Counted from the stretch's first letter, positions 33,969 through 42,832 are shown. The stretch is DNA of 64,000 nucleotides from Sphaerobacter sp. (GCA_029961075.1 JASBVL010000012.1:1-64000), one strand, 5' to 3'. Numbers and translations are program-made. The notes: generated from the sequence alone by a model not told the origin.

Positions 33969-34052
33969 GCACGCATCGGGGGACCCAGGCCGCCATCTCC
34001 CGCGGCACGCTGCCGTCCGGTGGGAGCACCCCACGATGTTCCAGGCGGAGCT

Positions 34053-36248
34053 ATGAGCCTGTCACCCTCCCGGCCCGATTCACAGATCGAACGCGCAGGC
34101 TGGCCGGTCCGGCGCCGTAGTGGCGGCCCCGCGCTCCAGCAGGTGGTGCGCCTGCTGCTGTTCGGTCTCTGCCTCCTCGCCGTCCTGGTGCTGGTCTTGT
34201 ATGCGACCTGGGAGTCCGACGCCCTCACGCTGAAGGTCGGACAGATCGCCGACCGCACCGTCAAGGCACCGCGAACGGCGACCTTCATCAGCCAGACCAA
34301 GACCGAGGCCAAGCGACAGGAAGCGTACGACGACGCGCGCAACGTCGTGCTGCGCCCTGATCCGGCGGTCGCGCCCAACCAGACGGCGGCCCTCCGGCAG
34401 GGATTGACGGTGATCGACACGGTGCGCGCCGACCGGTCGCAGGATCGCGCGCGCGCCGAGGAGCGGATCCGCGGCGCGGTCGAGGGGTTGACGGCCGAGG
34501 AGGCCAGCGCCATCTACGCGCTCACCGACGACAGTTGGACCCGCGTCCGACAAGAGGCCGAGCGGCTGCTGCGCAGCGCCCTGATGAACCAGATCCGGGC
34601 CGAGGACGTGGCCGAGGTCAAGGAGCGCATGCTCGACAACGCCAGCCTCCTGCTGACGAACTCGGAGCGCCAACTGGCCGCGGCCCTGGCCCGGCCGTTC
34701 GTGCAGGCGAACGTCGTGGTCGATGAGGAGCGGACACGGGCGGCGCGAGAGGCGGCGGCGCAGTCGGTTGAGCCGGTCTATGTGACCGTCCAGCAGGGCG
34801 AGGTGATCGTCCGCGACGGCGATCCGGTGACGCGAGAGGGTATGGAGAAGCTGGAGTACTTCCAGCTCCTCTCCCCGCAGGAGACGTGGCAGCAGTTCTT
34901 CGGGGTCCTGGGGCTGTTGACGCTGCTGACCGGCGGCCTGCTGCTCTACCTGTACCGTGCGCCGCACGGCCCCTGGCAGACGCGGCAGTTGGTCCTGCTC
35001 GGGATGGTCGTACTGGTGCCGGTGGTGGTGGGCCGGTTTGTGCTCAGCCACCCCGACCTGCGGTACATGTTCCCGGTAGCCGCCTCGGCGATGCTGCTGG
35101 CGATCCTGCTCGACGTCCAGGTCGCGGTCGTGGTCGGCGGCGCCATTGGTCTGTACCTGGGCATCATCTCGGGCACGTCCTATGAGATCGCCTTCATCAC
35201 CTTCCTGGCCAGCGTCGCCGGCGCCGTGGTGATCTGGCGGGCGGACCGGACGACGACGTTCGTCTGGGCGGGCGGGGCCGTGGCGCTGGCGACCTCGGCC
35301 AGCGCAATGCTCTTCACGCTGGTGTCCGGCGAACTGGATACCATGCGCATCGCCAGCCTCCTGGTCGACGGGGCGGTCAACGGCGCGCTGGCGGCCAGCC
35401 TGACCTTCCTCTCCTTCAGCCTGTTCGGGCGGGTGTTCGGGATCACCACCCACCTGCAGTTGCTCGAGCTGGCGCACCCCAACCAGCCTCTGCTCTACCG
35501 GCTGGCGCGGGAGGCCCCGGGTACCTACCACCACAGCATCGTGGTGAGCAACCTGGCCGAGAGCGCGGTGGAGGTGGTCGGGGGCGACCCGCTCTTCGCG
35601 CGCGTCGCAGTGCTCTACCACGATATCGGGAAGGTCCTGCGCCCGAGCTTCTTCGTCGAGAACCAGGCGAACCGCGCCAACGTGCATGAGGCGCTGGATC
35701 CGCACACCAGCGCCCGGATCATCCAGGAGCACGTCTCCGACGGGGTGCGCCTGGCGCGCAAGGCCCGGCTGCCTCAGCCGATCATCGACGTCATCCAGCA
35801 GCACCACGGCACGACGCTGATCAAGTACTTCTACAACCGCGCGCTCACCTCCGGCGAGGAGGTGGACGAGGCGGCCTTCCGCTACCCCGGGCCGCGCCCG
35901 CAGACCAAAGAGGCGGGCGTGATCATGCTGGCCGACAGCGTGGAGGCCGCGGTCCGGGCGGCGGCACAGGCGGGCCGGCTGTTCGACGAGAGCGCGGACG
36001 GCCAGAGCGGCGGGGAGCGGCACTCGACGCGGCTCGCCGAGATCGTCGACCGCGTCATCCGCGAGCGGCTGGACGACGGGCAGCTCGACGAGTGCGACCT
36101 GACGTTGAAGCAGATCGAGCAGGTCCGGCAGACCTTCATCTCGATCCTGGAGGGGATCTACCACCCGCGGATCGAGTATCCGGAGTTGCGGCGCGTGGCC
36201 GAGCCGTCGCCGCGGCCGGAAGCGGCAGCGACCGAGGTGGCGTCGTAG
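34053..36248 (+). CDS. 7TM-HD phosphodiesterase (PgpH/YqfF type), likely c-di-AMP hydrolase
   Basis: A 731-residue membrane protein. Order: N-terminal helix (LLFGLCLLAVLVLVLYATW), extracytoplasmic 7TMR-HDED domain (about residues 45-270), seven helices (about 280-470), then a cytosolic HD domain beginning TYHHSIVVSNLAESAVEVVG with the metal motif YHDIGK, HTSARIIQEHVSDG and QQHHGTTLIKYFY. PgpH proteins hydrolyse c-di-AMP; the HD metal ligands are present. The gene order with ybeY three bases downstream matches the widespread pgpH-ybeY arrangement. ATG at 34053 is preceded by AGGCGGAG; a longer ORF adds only 11 residues. Confidence 0.92.
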   Translation: MSLSPSRPDSQIERAGWPVRRRSGGPALQQVVRLLLFGLCLLAVLVLVLYATWESDALTLKVGQIADRTVKAPRTATFISQTKTEAKRQEAYDDARNVVLRPDPAVAPNQTAALRQGLTVIDTVRADRSQDRARAEERIRGAVEGLTAEEASAIYALTDDSWTRVRQEAERLLRSALMNQIRAEDVAEVKERMLDNASLLLTNSERQLAAALARPFVQANVVVDEERTRAAREAAAQSVEPVYVTVQQGEVIVRDGDPVTREGMEKLEYFQLLSPQETWQQFFGVLGLLTLLTGGLLLYLYRAPHGPWQTRQLVLLGMVVLVPVVVGRFVLSHPDLRYMFPVAASAMLLAILLDVQVAVVVGGAIGLYLGIISGTSYEIAFITFLASVAGAVVIWRADRTTTFVWAGGAVALATSASAMLFTLVSGELDTMRIASLLVDGAVNGALAASLTFLSFSLFGRVFGITTHLQLLELAHPNQPLLYRLAREAPGTYHHSIVVSNLAESAVEVVGGDPLFARVAVLYHDIGKVLRPSFFVENQANRANVHEALDPHTSARIIQEHVSDGVRLARKARLPQPIIDVIQQHHGTTLIKYFYNRALTSGEEVDEAAFRYPGPRPQTKEAGVIMLADSVEAAVRAAAQAGRLFDESADGQSGGERHSTRLAEIVDRVIRERLDDGQLDECDLTLKQIEQVRQTFISILEGIYHPRIEYPELRRVAEPSPRPEAAATEVAS

Positions 36249-36251
36249 CCC

Positions 36252-36713
36252 ATGCCCGAGCAGCATGCCCTGAGGGTCGAGGTGATGGTGAGCCCGGGCG
36301 CGCCGCCGCTGCCTCTGGAGCGGCTGCGGGCGCTGCTGGCCTTCGCCGCCGAGGTGGAGGGGCTGAGCGGGCAGTTGGGGCTGTGGATCTGCAGTGACCC
36401 GGAGATCGCCGACCTGCACCGCCGCTTCATGGGGCTCCCCGACCCAACGGACGTGCTGACCTTCCCCGCGGATATCGATGAGCCCGAGGGGCGATACCTG
36501 GGCGATGTCGCGGTCTCCTACGACACCGCGGCGGAGCAGGGGGCCGATGCGGGCCACTCGGTGCAGCGTGAGATCGCCTACCTCGCGCTGCATGGCCTGC
36601 TGCACCTCGCTGGCTACGACGATCGCGGGCCGGGCGAGCGGGAGGCGATGCTGCGTCGCCAGGACGAGCTGCTCGCCGCGTTCGAACGGGAGCATCCCGA
36701 TGGGTGGATCTAG
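36252..36713 (+). CDS. ybeY: Endoribonuclease YbeY, third zinc ligand His replaced by Asp
   Basis: A 153-residue YbeY. The family core is clear: LHRRFMGLPDPTDVLTFPAD, YLGDVAVSYDTA, and the zinc motif HGLLHLAGYDD. In the usual motif HGxLHLxGYDH the third ligand is His; here it is Asp, a residue that can still bind zinc. YbeY acts in 16S rRNA maturation and ribosome quality control. It begins three bases after the PgpH-like stop and its end overlaps the next glycosyltransferase start by 14 bases, so the three are likely one transcript. Confidence 0.93.
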   Translation: MPEQHALRVEVMVSPGAPPLPLERLRALLAFAAEVEGLSGQLGLWICSDPEIADLHRRFMGLPDPTDVLTFPADIDEPEGRYLGDVAVSYDTAAEQGADAGHSVQREIAYLALHGLLHLAGYDDRGPGEREAMLRRQDELLAAFEREHPDGWI

Positions 36714-37728
36714 CCGGCCGTCCGTCAGCCTGGTGCTGACGGTCAAGGATGAGGCGGCCACGATCGACGAGGTGCTGGCCTCGATCGCCGAGCAGACGCA
36801 ACCGCCGGACGAGGTCATCGTCGTCGACGGCGGCTCCCGCGACGGGACCGTGGCGCGCCTGCGCGCATGGGAGGCGCGGCTGCCGCTGCGGACCCTGGAG
36901 GCGCCCGGCGCGACGATCTCCCAGGGGCGCAACCACGCGCTGGCGCGGGCGACCGGCGATCTGGTGGCGGTCACGGACGCCGGGGTCCGGCTGGACCCCG
37001 CCTGGCTGGAGCGGCTGACTGAGCCGTTCACGCGCGCGGGCTGGCAGCCCGACGTGGTGAGCGGCTTCTTCCGGGCCGACCCCCGCAGCCGCTTCGAGCT
37101 CGCCCTGGCGGCGACGACGCTGCCCGACGAGGGGGAGATCGATGGGCGCCGGTTCCTGCCGTCGAGCCGGTCGGTGGCCTTCCGGCGCTCCTGGTACCTG
37201 GCCGGCATCCAGTACCCGGAGTGGCTGGACTACTGCGAGGACCTGATCTTCGACCTGCGCCTGCGCCGCGCGGGGGCGCGCTTCATGTTCCAGCCGTCGG
37301 CCTTCGTCTGGTTCCGGCCGCGGACCTCGCTACGGGCCTACTGGCATCAGTACTTCCGCTATGCCCGCGGCGACGGGAAGGCCGGGCTGTTCGCCCGGCG
37401 CCACGCGGCGCGCTACCTGACGTACGGGCTCCTCGTGCCGCTGGCGCTGTCCGGCCGGTACCCGCGGGTCACGCGGGCCGCGGCGCTGGGGGCCGTGCTG
37501 TACATGCGACGGCCCTGGCTGCGGCTCTGGCGGCGGCGCGCCGAGCTGCCGGCCCGGGATCTGCTGCTGGCCGCGGCGCTGGCGCCGTTGCTCCGGCTCG
37601 TCGGGGATGTGGCCAAGATGTGCGGGTACCCGGTGGGCGTGGCCTGGCGGGCGCGACGCTTCGGCCTGCGCGTGAGCTGGCAGCGCATCCCGGAGACGCG
37701 GGAGTCAGCCCCGGCCGCCAAGCTCTGA
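36700..37728 (+). CDS. Family 2 glycosyltransferase with membrane-associated C-terminus
   Basis: A 342-residue GT2 protein: VSLVLTVKDEAATIDEVLAS, VIVVDGGSRDGTVARLRAWE, VAVTDAGVRLDPAW (DXD-like region), then WLDYCEDLIFDLRLRRAG. The last hundred residues are rich in Arg and hydrophobic helices (YLTYGLLVPLALSG, DLLLAAALAPLLRLVGDVAK), so membrane association is likely. ATG at 36700 overlaps ybeY by 14 bases and follows GGGAG; this start gives the usual GT2 N-terminus. Its 3' end overlaps the convergent cinA by 24 bases. Substrate unknown. Confidence 0.88.
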   Translation: MGGSSRPSVSLVLTVKDEAATIDEVLASIAEQTQPPDEVIVVDGGSRDGTVARLRAWEARLPLRTLEAPGATISQGRNHALARATGDLVAVTDAGVRLDPAWLERLTEPFTRAGWQPDVVSGFFRADPRSRFELALAATTLPDEGEIDGRRFLPSSRSVAFRRSWYLAGIQYPEWLDYCEDLIFDLRLRRAGARFMFQPSAFVWFRPRTSLRAYWHQYFRYARGDGKAGLFARRHAARYLTYGLLVPLALSGRYPRVTRAAALGAVLYMRRPWLRLWRRRAELPARDLLLAAALAPLLRLVGDVAKMCGYPVGVAWRARRFGLRVSWQRIPETRESAPAAKL

Positions 37729-38937
37729 GCGGAAGGTCATCCAGAGGAACTCGGCGGTCCAGAGCCCCGCGCGTCGGCGGATCTCGCGCGGGATTCCCTT
37801 GACCTCGTGCTGCCGCCGGTGGGTCCTCTCCGGGCCCACGAGCGTGAGGGCGACCTCGCCGCGGGTGTCGTCCAGCGTCGCGCCGGCGGTCAGGCGAACG
37901 GCGATGGCGAGGCCGTAGTCGGCGCGGAAGGAGTCGCGAATCGCGACCGCCTCGCGCTCGGCCAGGGCCACCGGGCCGTCGGGCGCGTGGGGGTCGATGC
38001 CCGCCTGGGCCGCGGCATGCTCGAAGGCGCGCACGACCCCGCCGTCGTAGGCGACGATGGCCGCGGGCTCCTCCGCCAGCAGGGCCGCCGTGCGGCCGCC
38101 GCTCCCGTCCTCCACCACCGCCAGGGTGTGGCCGCTCGCGACCAGGGGCGCCAGGATCGCGGCGCCGAGGCTGGTGTCATCCTCCCCGTAGATGTACTCG
38201 CCGAGCAGCTCACGGATCTCCCGCTCGGTCGCCTCCACGGCCGCCTCGGCCGCGGCGCGCTCGCGCGCGCTGGCGGTGATGCGGATATGTACGCCGTCGT
38301 CCTTGGCGTAGGTCCCGATGATCGGGTAGCCGCGCTGGATGATGTCCACGATCAGGCGCTCGGCGGCCGACTCGCCGATCCCGATCGTCTTGAGCGTGCG
38401 GGCGACGACGACGCGATCCCCGAGGTAGGGGGCGAGACGGGGTACGACTTGCTCGCGCCACATGCGCATCATCTCGCGGGGGACGCCGGGCATGCTGACC
38501 ACCACGTGGCCGTCGCGCCGCACGAACCACCCCGGGGCGGTGCCCATCGGGTTCGCCAGCGGCTCAGCCGACGGGATCAGCCATGCCTGCTTGGCGTTGC
38601 GCTCGGGCATGGTCAGGCCGCGGGAGGCGAAGTAGTTGGCGATGGTCTGCAGCAGGTCCGGATCGGCGCGCACCTCCTCGCCGAGGAGGGCGGCGATGCT
38701 CTCGCGGGTCAGGTCATCCTCGGTAGGGCCGATGCCGCCGGTGGTGACGATCAGCTCGGCGTCTTCCCAGGCACGGCGCAGCTCCGTGACGATGCGGGGC
38801 ATCGAGTCGCCCACCTGTCTGACGCCGACGAGCTCGATGCCGAGCGCGGCCATCTCCTGCGCGAGGTAGGTCGCGTTCGTGTCGGTGAGAAACCCGTCGA
38901 TCAACTCGGAGCCGACGGAGATGACCACCGCGCGCAT
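37705..38937 (-). CDS. cinA: CinA family protein with degenerate deamidase motif
   Basis: A 410-residue CinA. The N-terminal molybdopterin-binding-like (COG1058) domain is well conserved: VVISVGSELIDGFLTDTNAT, LIVTTGGIGPTEDDLTRES, VVVSMPGVPREMMRMW. The C-terminal domain corresponds to the NMN deamidase (PncC), but its active-site block, normally A-E-S-C-T-G-G, reads VVEDGSGGRTAALLAEEP, so the catalytic Ser-Cys-Thr are not in place. The protein may keep only ADP-ribose pyrophosphatase-type activity. ATG at 38937 begins exactly at the family consensus. It is convergent and overlapping with the upstream glycosyltransferase. Confidence 0.88.
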   Translation of the reverse strand: MRAVVISVGSELIDGFLTDTNATYLAQEMAALGIELVGVRQVGDSMPRIVTELRRAWEDAELIVTTGGIGPTEDDLTRESIAALLGEEVRADPDLLQTIANYFASRGLTMPERNAKQAWLIPSAEPLANPMGTAPGWFVRRDGHVVVSMPGVPREMMRMWREQVVPRLAPYLGDRVVVARTLKTIGIGESAAERLIVDIIQRGYPIIGTYAKDDGVHIRITASARERAAAEAAVEATEREIRELLGEYIYGEDDTSLGAAILAPLVASGHTLAVVEDGSGGRTAALLAEEPAAIVAYDGGVVRAFEHAAAQAGIDPHAPDGPVALAEREAVAIRDSFRADYGLAIAVRLTAGATLDDTRGEVALTLVGPERTHRRQHEVKGIPREIRRRAGLWTAEFLWMTFRSELGGRG

Positions 38938-39011
38938 GCACGCCTCCGCTTCTGCCTGCCTCGATCAGTCGCCCGGCATGATAGCACGGCGCGGGCAGCC
39001 GGGAGCCGGGG

Positions 39012-39047
39012 GGAAAAGCAAGAGTGGAGGGGCGAGCCCCTCCACTC
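39012..39047 (-). terminator. Intrinsic terminator of tRNA-Arg
   Basis: Minus strand: 11-bp stem GAGTGGAGGGG (39047-39037) with complement (39032-39022), loop of four, followed by TTGCTTTTCC. It starts five bases beyond the tRNA 3' end. Confidence 0.88.
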
Positions 39048-39051
39048 GTCG

Positions 39052-39124
39052 TACCCTCGGAGGGATTCGAACCCCCAACCCCTTGGTCCGAAGCCAAGTG
39101 CTCTGTCCGTTGAGCTACGAGGGC
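39052..39124 (-). tRNA. tRNA-Arg (TCG)
   Basis: 73 bases: acceptor GCCCTCG/CGAGGGT (first pair G-T), D-arm GCTC/GAGC, anticodon stem CTTGG/CCAAG with loop CTTCGGA (anticodon TCG), T-arm GGGGG-TTCGAAT-CCCTC, discriminator A. Own terminator follows. Confidence 0.95.
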
Positions 39125-39214
39125 GTGAGTCCGCGTACGTATGCAGGATTCCCGTCAGTCGCTCCCGACGATCCCACGCAAACCAAAGGATCGCCCCGCG
39201 TCGGGATCGGTCAC

Positions 39215-39223
39215 ATTGTAGCA
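39215..39223 (-). promoter_or_regulatory. Extended -10 promoter of tRNA-Arg flanked by inverted repeats
   Basis: Minus strand TGC-TACAAT (39223-39215), an extended -10, about 90 bases before tRNA-Arg. A perfect 12-bp inverted repeat (CCCGACGATCCC at 39164-39175 and GGGATCGTCGGG at 39231-39242) encloses the promoter and could be an operator or a leader structure. Confidence 0.55.
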
Positions 39224-39418
39224 CAACAACGGGATCGTCGGGGAACGGCGCGCGCCGCTGCCGGGTGCGCACCGACTGGAGAACGTAGCGGAGTGCGGCA
39301 TCAGGCATTAGCATTCGGCATCAGCGGCACCGATCCCGCGGAGTGCCGCGCCGACGATGTTGGGCACGCCGGGCCGGCCGCGGAGAGCGCCCGTCCCGGG
39401 GGAGCGCGGAGGTGTTCC

Positions 39419-39739
39419 ATGGATCGACGCGTGGTGCCGGCGCTGGCGACGATCGCGCTGGTCGTCCTAGGCTGGGTCCTGGTGCGCGGCGGACGACGGG
39501 TCAATGGTGCGGCCGAGGCGGCGGAGCCGCCCCAGGGCGCGCAGGAGACAGCGCACCCGGTAGAGGATCTCTTCGACGACTTCCCGGAGACGGACAACCC
39601 GGACGTGGTGCGCATGGTCATCGCCTGGCGCCTCGCCGAGCGCCTGGGCGGGAGTACGGTGCGGTCGGCGAAGGACGTCGAGCGCCAGCTCGCGCGCTTT
39701 GGGCACCTCTACCGGCGCATCGCGCGGCTGACGCGGTGA
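39419..39739 (+). CDS. Small membrane-anchored protein upstream of translin
   Basis: A 106-residue protein. ATG at 39419 has GGAGGTG upstream. The N-terminus is a single membrane anchor (VVPALATIALVVLGWVLVRG), then an acidic linker (DLFDDFPETDNPDVV) and a short helical domain (MVIAWRLAERLGGSTVRSAK, DVERQLARFGHLYRRIARL). No known family. The translin-like gene starts 53 bases downstream on the same strand, suggesting cotranscription. Confidence 0.65.
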   Translation: MDRRVVPALATIALVVLGWVLVRGGRRVNGAAEAAEPPQGAQETAHPVEDLFDDFPETDNPDVVRMVIAWRLAERLGGSTVRSAKDVERQLARFGHLYRRIARLTR

Positions 39740-39792
39740 GGGGGCGGGCGCGGTGCGGGTGGCCGGCGGGCGCAGGGGAAGGTGAGCGACTC

Positions 39793-40461
39793 GTGGAGAC
39801 AGCCGGGAACCGAATCGCGGCCATCGGTGAGGCGGTGCTCGAGCGACTGGAGGGGGTCAACGCGGCGCGCGAGCGCGCGCTGGCCGAGACACGGCAGATC
39901 ATTCGCCTCAGCGCGAACGCGGTGCGCGCGGTGCACCGCAACGAGTTCGATCTGGCCGAGGAGTTGCTGGCGGAGGCGGCGAGCCTGAAAGACGCGCTGG
40001 TGAACCATCTGGCCGGGTACCCCAGCATCTACTGGTCCGGCTACGTCCAGGACGCCCAGAAGGAGTATGCCGAGGCGCGCATCACGCTGGGCGTCCTCAG
40101 CGGGCGCGGCGTCCCGGACCCGGAGGCACTGGGCGTGGAGGACGCGGTCTACCTGAATGGGCTGGGGGAGGCCGCCGGGGAGTTCCGGCGCCACTGCCTC
40201 GATGCCATGCGGCGGGGCGATCTGGCGCGGGCCGAGGAGATCCTGGGCGTGATGGACGAGATCTACGGGGTGCTCGTGTCGGTCGACTACCCCGATGCGG
40301 TGACCGGCGGGCTGCGGCGGACCACCGACATGGTACGCGGTGTGCTGGAGCGAACCCGCGGCGACCTGACCCTGGCCCTCCAGCAGCAGACGCTCACCCA
40401 CGCGCTCAAGCGGGCGGAGACGTTCATCCGGGAGCAAGCGGGGCGCGGCGGCGTGGCCTGA
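39793..40461 (+). CDS. Bacterial translin-family protein
   Basis: A 222-residue, all-helical protein of the translin family (COG2178). Family blocks visible: ALAETRQIIRLSANAVRAVH, LAGYPSIYWSGYVQDAQKEY, GVEDAVYLNGLGEAAGEFRR, and EEILGVMDEIYGVLVSVDYP followed by TTDMVRGVLERTRGDLTLAL. Translins form octameric barrels that bind and, with TRAX, cut RNA; acidic residues suited to TRAX-like catalysis lie in EILGVMDEIY, but activity is unproven. The start is GTG at 39793, with GGGGAAGG upstream; no ATG in frame is close. Translin is mainly eukaryotic and archaeal and is uncommon in bacteria. Confidence 0.82.
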   Translation: METAGNRIAAIGEAVLERLEGVNAARERALAETRQIIRLSANAVRAVHRNEFDLAEELLAEAASLKDALVNHLAGYPSIYWSGYVQDAQKEYAEARITLGVLSGRGVPDPEALGVEDAVYLNGLGEAAGEFRRHCLDAMRRGDLARAEEILGVMDEIYGVLVSVDYPDAVTGGLRRTTDMVRGVLERTRGDLTLALQQQTLTHALKRAETFIREQAGRGGVA

Positions 40462-40493
40462 CGGGGTGCTGGGCCGGGGCGGTCGCGCTCGGC

Positions 40494-40522
40494 TTGTCGC
40501 GGTCGTGGCGATTGGTTAGTCT
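40494..40522 (+). promoter_or_regulatory. Candidate promoter of the lytic transglycosylase gene
   Basis: TTGTCG (40494-40499), 17-base spacer, TAGTCT (40517-40522), 38 bases before the gene start. Moderate match. Confidence 0.4.
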
Positions 40523-40560
40523 AATGGTACTGACTCGCCTCGTCCGAGCACGGAGCGTCG

Positions 40561-42762
40561 ATGGCGCGGACCCCGCTGTACCTCGTATCACTGTTCGTCC
40601 TTGTCGTTGCAGTTATCGTGTCGATGAACACGCCGGCCCGCGGGCCGGCGGTGTCGCCCGGCGGCGCCGGCTGGGCCGATGAGCCGGAAGCCACTGTGCT
40701 GGCGGCCGCCCGGCAGCGGCTGGCCGAGGGGGATGCCGTGGGAGCAGCCGACGTGGCGGGGGCCATCGCGGCGCAGGGCGACGCCGCGGCACTCCTGCGG
40801 GGCCGCGCCTTGCTGGCTAGCGGGCAGCCCCAGGCAGCGCTCGACACGCTGTCCGGCGTGCTCCGGAACGATCCCCCGCCCGAGAGCGCCGCTGCCGCCT
40901 GTCTCGCGGCTGGTGCCGCGCTGGAGGCGCTGGGCCAGCCTGAGCCCGCGCTGGCCATGTACCGCCAGGCCGCGGCGCACAAGCCCGATATCGCACCCTA
41001 TGCCGGTCTCCATATCGTCCCGCTGCTTCGTCAGACCGGGCGCACGGAGGAGGCGCTGCAGCAGGCGCTGGAGATCGCGCAGCAGCCGACGGCCCGGCGC
41101 ACGCAGGTGGCCGCGCTCGAGCTGGCGCGGGAGATCCAGGCGGAAGCGGGGGACGGTGACGGGTACCTGGCGACGACTCGGCGCCTGCTGGACCTCGCGA
41201 CCATCCCCACCTACCGGGCGGAGCTGCTGTACCAGGCGGGCCAGATCGCGCAGCAGCAGGGCCGACGCGACGAGGCCGTCCGCGACCTGCGAGCTGCGGC
41301 GGCGGCCGCGCCTGACAGCCCCTACGCCGCGCAGGCGGTCGACGCCCTGGCCGCGATGAGCGCGGCCGACGCCGTGCCAGCCGAGGAGCGCGGGCTGGCG
41401 CTCTACCACGCTGGCCGGTACCCGGAGGCGATCGCCGCGCTGACCGCGGCCCTGGACGGGAGCGGGGCCAGCGAGCGCGCGCGGTACTACCGGGGTCTGA
41501 GTCGCGCCCGTGCTGGAGACGTCGCGGGCGGTGTCGAGGATCTGCGCGAGGTGGCGCGACGGCAGCCGGATGGTCCGCTGGCCGCCGAAGCCCTGCTCCA
41601 GGCGGCGCGGCTCATGGAAGAGGCGGGCGACGCCGCGGGCGCCCGCGCCGCCTATGAGGCCCTCCGGGTGCGCTACCCGGAGTCGGAGGCCGCGGCCGAG
41701 GCGCGCTTCCGGCTCGGGCTGATCGCCTACGTGGCGGGCGACGTTGGCGCGGCCCTGCGCGCCTGGTCGGCCGGTGGCGACGCACGCGTCCTCTTCTGGC
41801 TGGGCAAGGCCCGAGCGGCGGCCGGTGACGACGCGGGCGCCCAGGCGGTCTGGGAGGCGGCGGCGCGGGCAGACCCGAACGACTACTACGGGCTGCGGGC
41901 GCGCGAACGCCGGCGCGGCGAGCCGGATCTGGCCGCCCTGACGACACCCCGGGCGGCGCCGGATGCTGGCTCCGCCGGGCCCGAGCTGTGGGCGGCGGTG
42001 GCGCCGTGGTTCCAGGCACAGGGGGTCGATGTCACGATGGAGCGCGCCGCGGTGGAGAGCGACCCCGGCTTCCTGCGGGCCGTGACGCTGCTCGACGCCG
42101 GCATGGTGCAGGAGGCCGGCTGGGAGATTCAGGCGCTGGCGGAGGCGTACGCGGCCGATGCGCCGCGGCTGGTGGCGCTGGCGGCGACGCTGGCGGCGCG
42201 GGGCGAGACGGCGGCAGCGGCCCGGGTGGTGGCGCGCGTGGTCGACGCGGCGGGGGCGAGTGACCCGCCGGTGCCTGCCGTCCTGGAGCGGCTTCGCTAT
42301 CCGATTCCGTATCGCGAGATCGTGTGGGAGGCGGCGCGGCGTCAGGCGGTCGATCCACTGCTGCTGGTCGCGCTGGTGATGCAGGAGAGCGATTTCAACC
42401 CCAACGCCCGCTCCCCGGCCGGGGCGGTGGGCCTGGCGCAGATCGTGCCGGCGACGGGCCAGGAGATCGCCCGCCGCCTGGGACGGACGAACTTCGAGCC
42501 GCATGACCTCCTCCGGCCGGAGGTGAGCCTGGAGTTCGGGGCGTACTACCTGGCCGAGCGGCTCCGGCGATTCGGTGGGAATCTGCCGGCGGCGCTCGCC
42601 GCCTACAACGCGGGAGACGCGCCGGTGACGGAGTGGCTGGCTGCGCCGGGGGGCGAGGACCCCGACGTCTTCACCGAGATGATCCCCTATCCCGAGACGT
42701 ACACCTACGTCCGGCGGGTGTACGTCAACTACCAGCACTACCGGCGGCTGTACGGCGAGTGA
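40561..42762 (+). CDS. Lytic transglycosylase, Slt70-like with TPR-type superhelix
   Basis: A 733-residue exported enzyme. N-terminal anchor LYLVSLFVLVVAVIVSMN, then about 500 residues of helical TPR-like repeats (for example EALQQALEIAQQP, ERGLALYHAGRYPEAIAALT, RARYYRGLSRARAGDV). The SLT catalytic domain is C-terminal: VDPLLLVALVMQESDFNPNA, with the catalytic Glu in MQESDFNP, then SPAGAVGLAQIVPATGQEIA, FGAYYLAERLRRFGG and ALAAYNAGDAPV. It cleaves peptidoglycan glycan strands to anhydro-muropeptides. Length and domain order match Slt70. It ends 10 bases before a strong hairpin. It shares no obvious operon with translin because a promoter lies between. Confidence 0.93.
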   Translation: MARTPLYLVSLFVLVVAVIVSMNTPARGPAVSPGGAGWADEPEATVLAAARQRLAEGDAVGAADVAGAIAAQGDAAALLRGRALLASGQPQAALDTLSGVLRNDPPPESAAAACLAAGAALEALGQPEPALAMYRQAAAHKPDIAPYAGLHIVPLLRQTGRTEEALQQALEIAQQPTARRTQVAALELAREIQAEAGDGDGYLATTRRLLDLATIPTYRAELLYQAGQIAQQQGRRDEAVRDLRAAAAAAPDSPYAAQAVDALAAMSAADAVPAEERGLALYHAGRYPEAIAALTAALDGSGASERARYYRGLSRARAGDVAGGVEDLREVARRQPDGPLAAEALLQAARLMEEAGDAAGARAAYEALRVRYPESEAAAEARFRLGLIAYVAGDVGAALRAWSAGGDARVLFWLGKARAAAGDDAGAQAVWEAAARADPNDYYGLRARERRRGEPDLAALTTPRAAPDAGSAGPELWAAVAPWFQAQGVDVTMERAAVESDPGFLRAVTLLDAGMVQEAGWEIQALAEAYAADAPRLVALAATLAARGETAAAARVVARVVDAAGASDPPVPAVLERLRYPIPYREIVWEAARRQAVDPLLLVALVMQESDFNPNARSPAGAVGLAQIVPATGQEIARRLGRTNFEPHDLLRPEVSLEFGAYYLAERLRRFGGNLPAALAAYNAGDAPVTEWLAAPGGEDPDVFTEMIPYPETYTYVRRVYVNYQHYRRLYGE

Positions 42763-42772
42763 GCCCGGCCCC

Positions 42773-42816
42773 ACCACATGGCGCGGCGGGCCGCCCGGCC
42801 CGCCGCGCCATGTGGT
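42773..42816. terminator. Long hairpin between convergent slt-like and ferritin-like genes
   Basis: A perfect 20-bp stem (42773-42792 and 42797-42816) with a four-base loop GCCC, located between two convergent stop codons. No T-run on either side; probably works as a bidirectional terminator. Confidence 0.7.
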
Positions 42817-42832
42817 CCCTGTCGTTCTGGGG

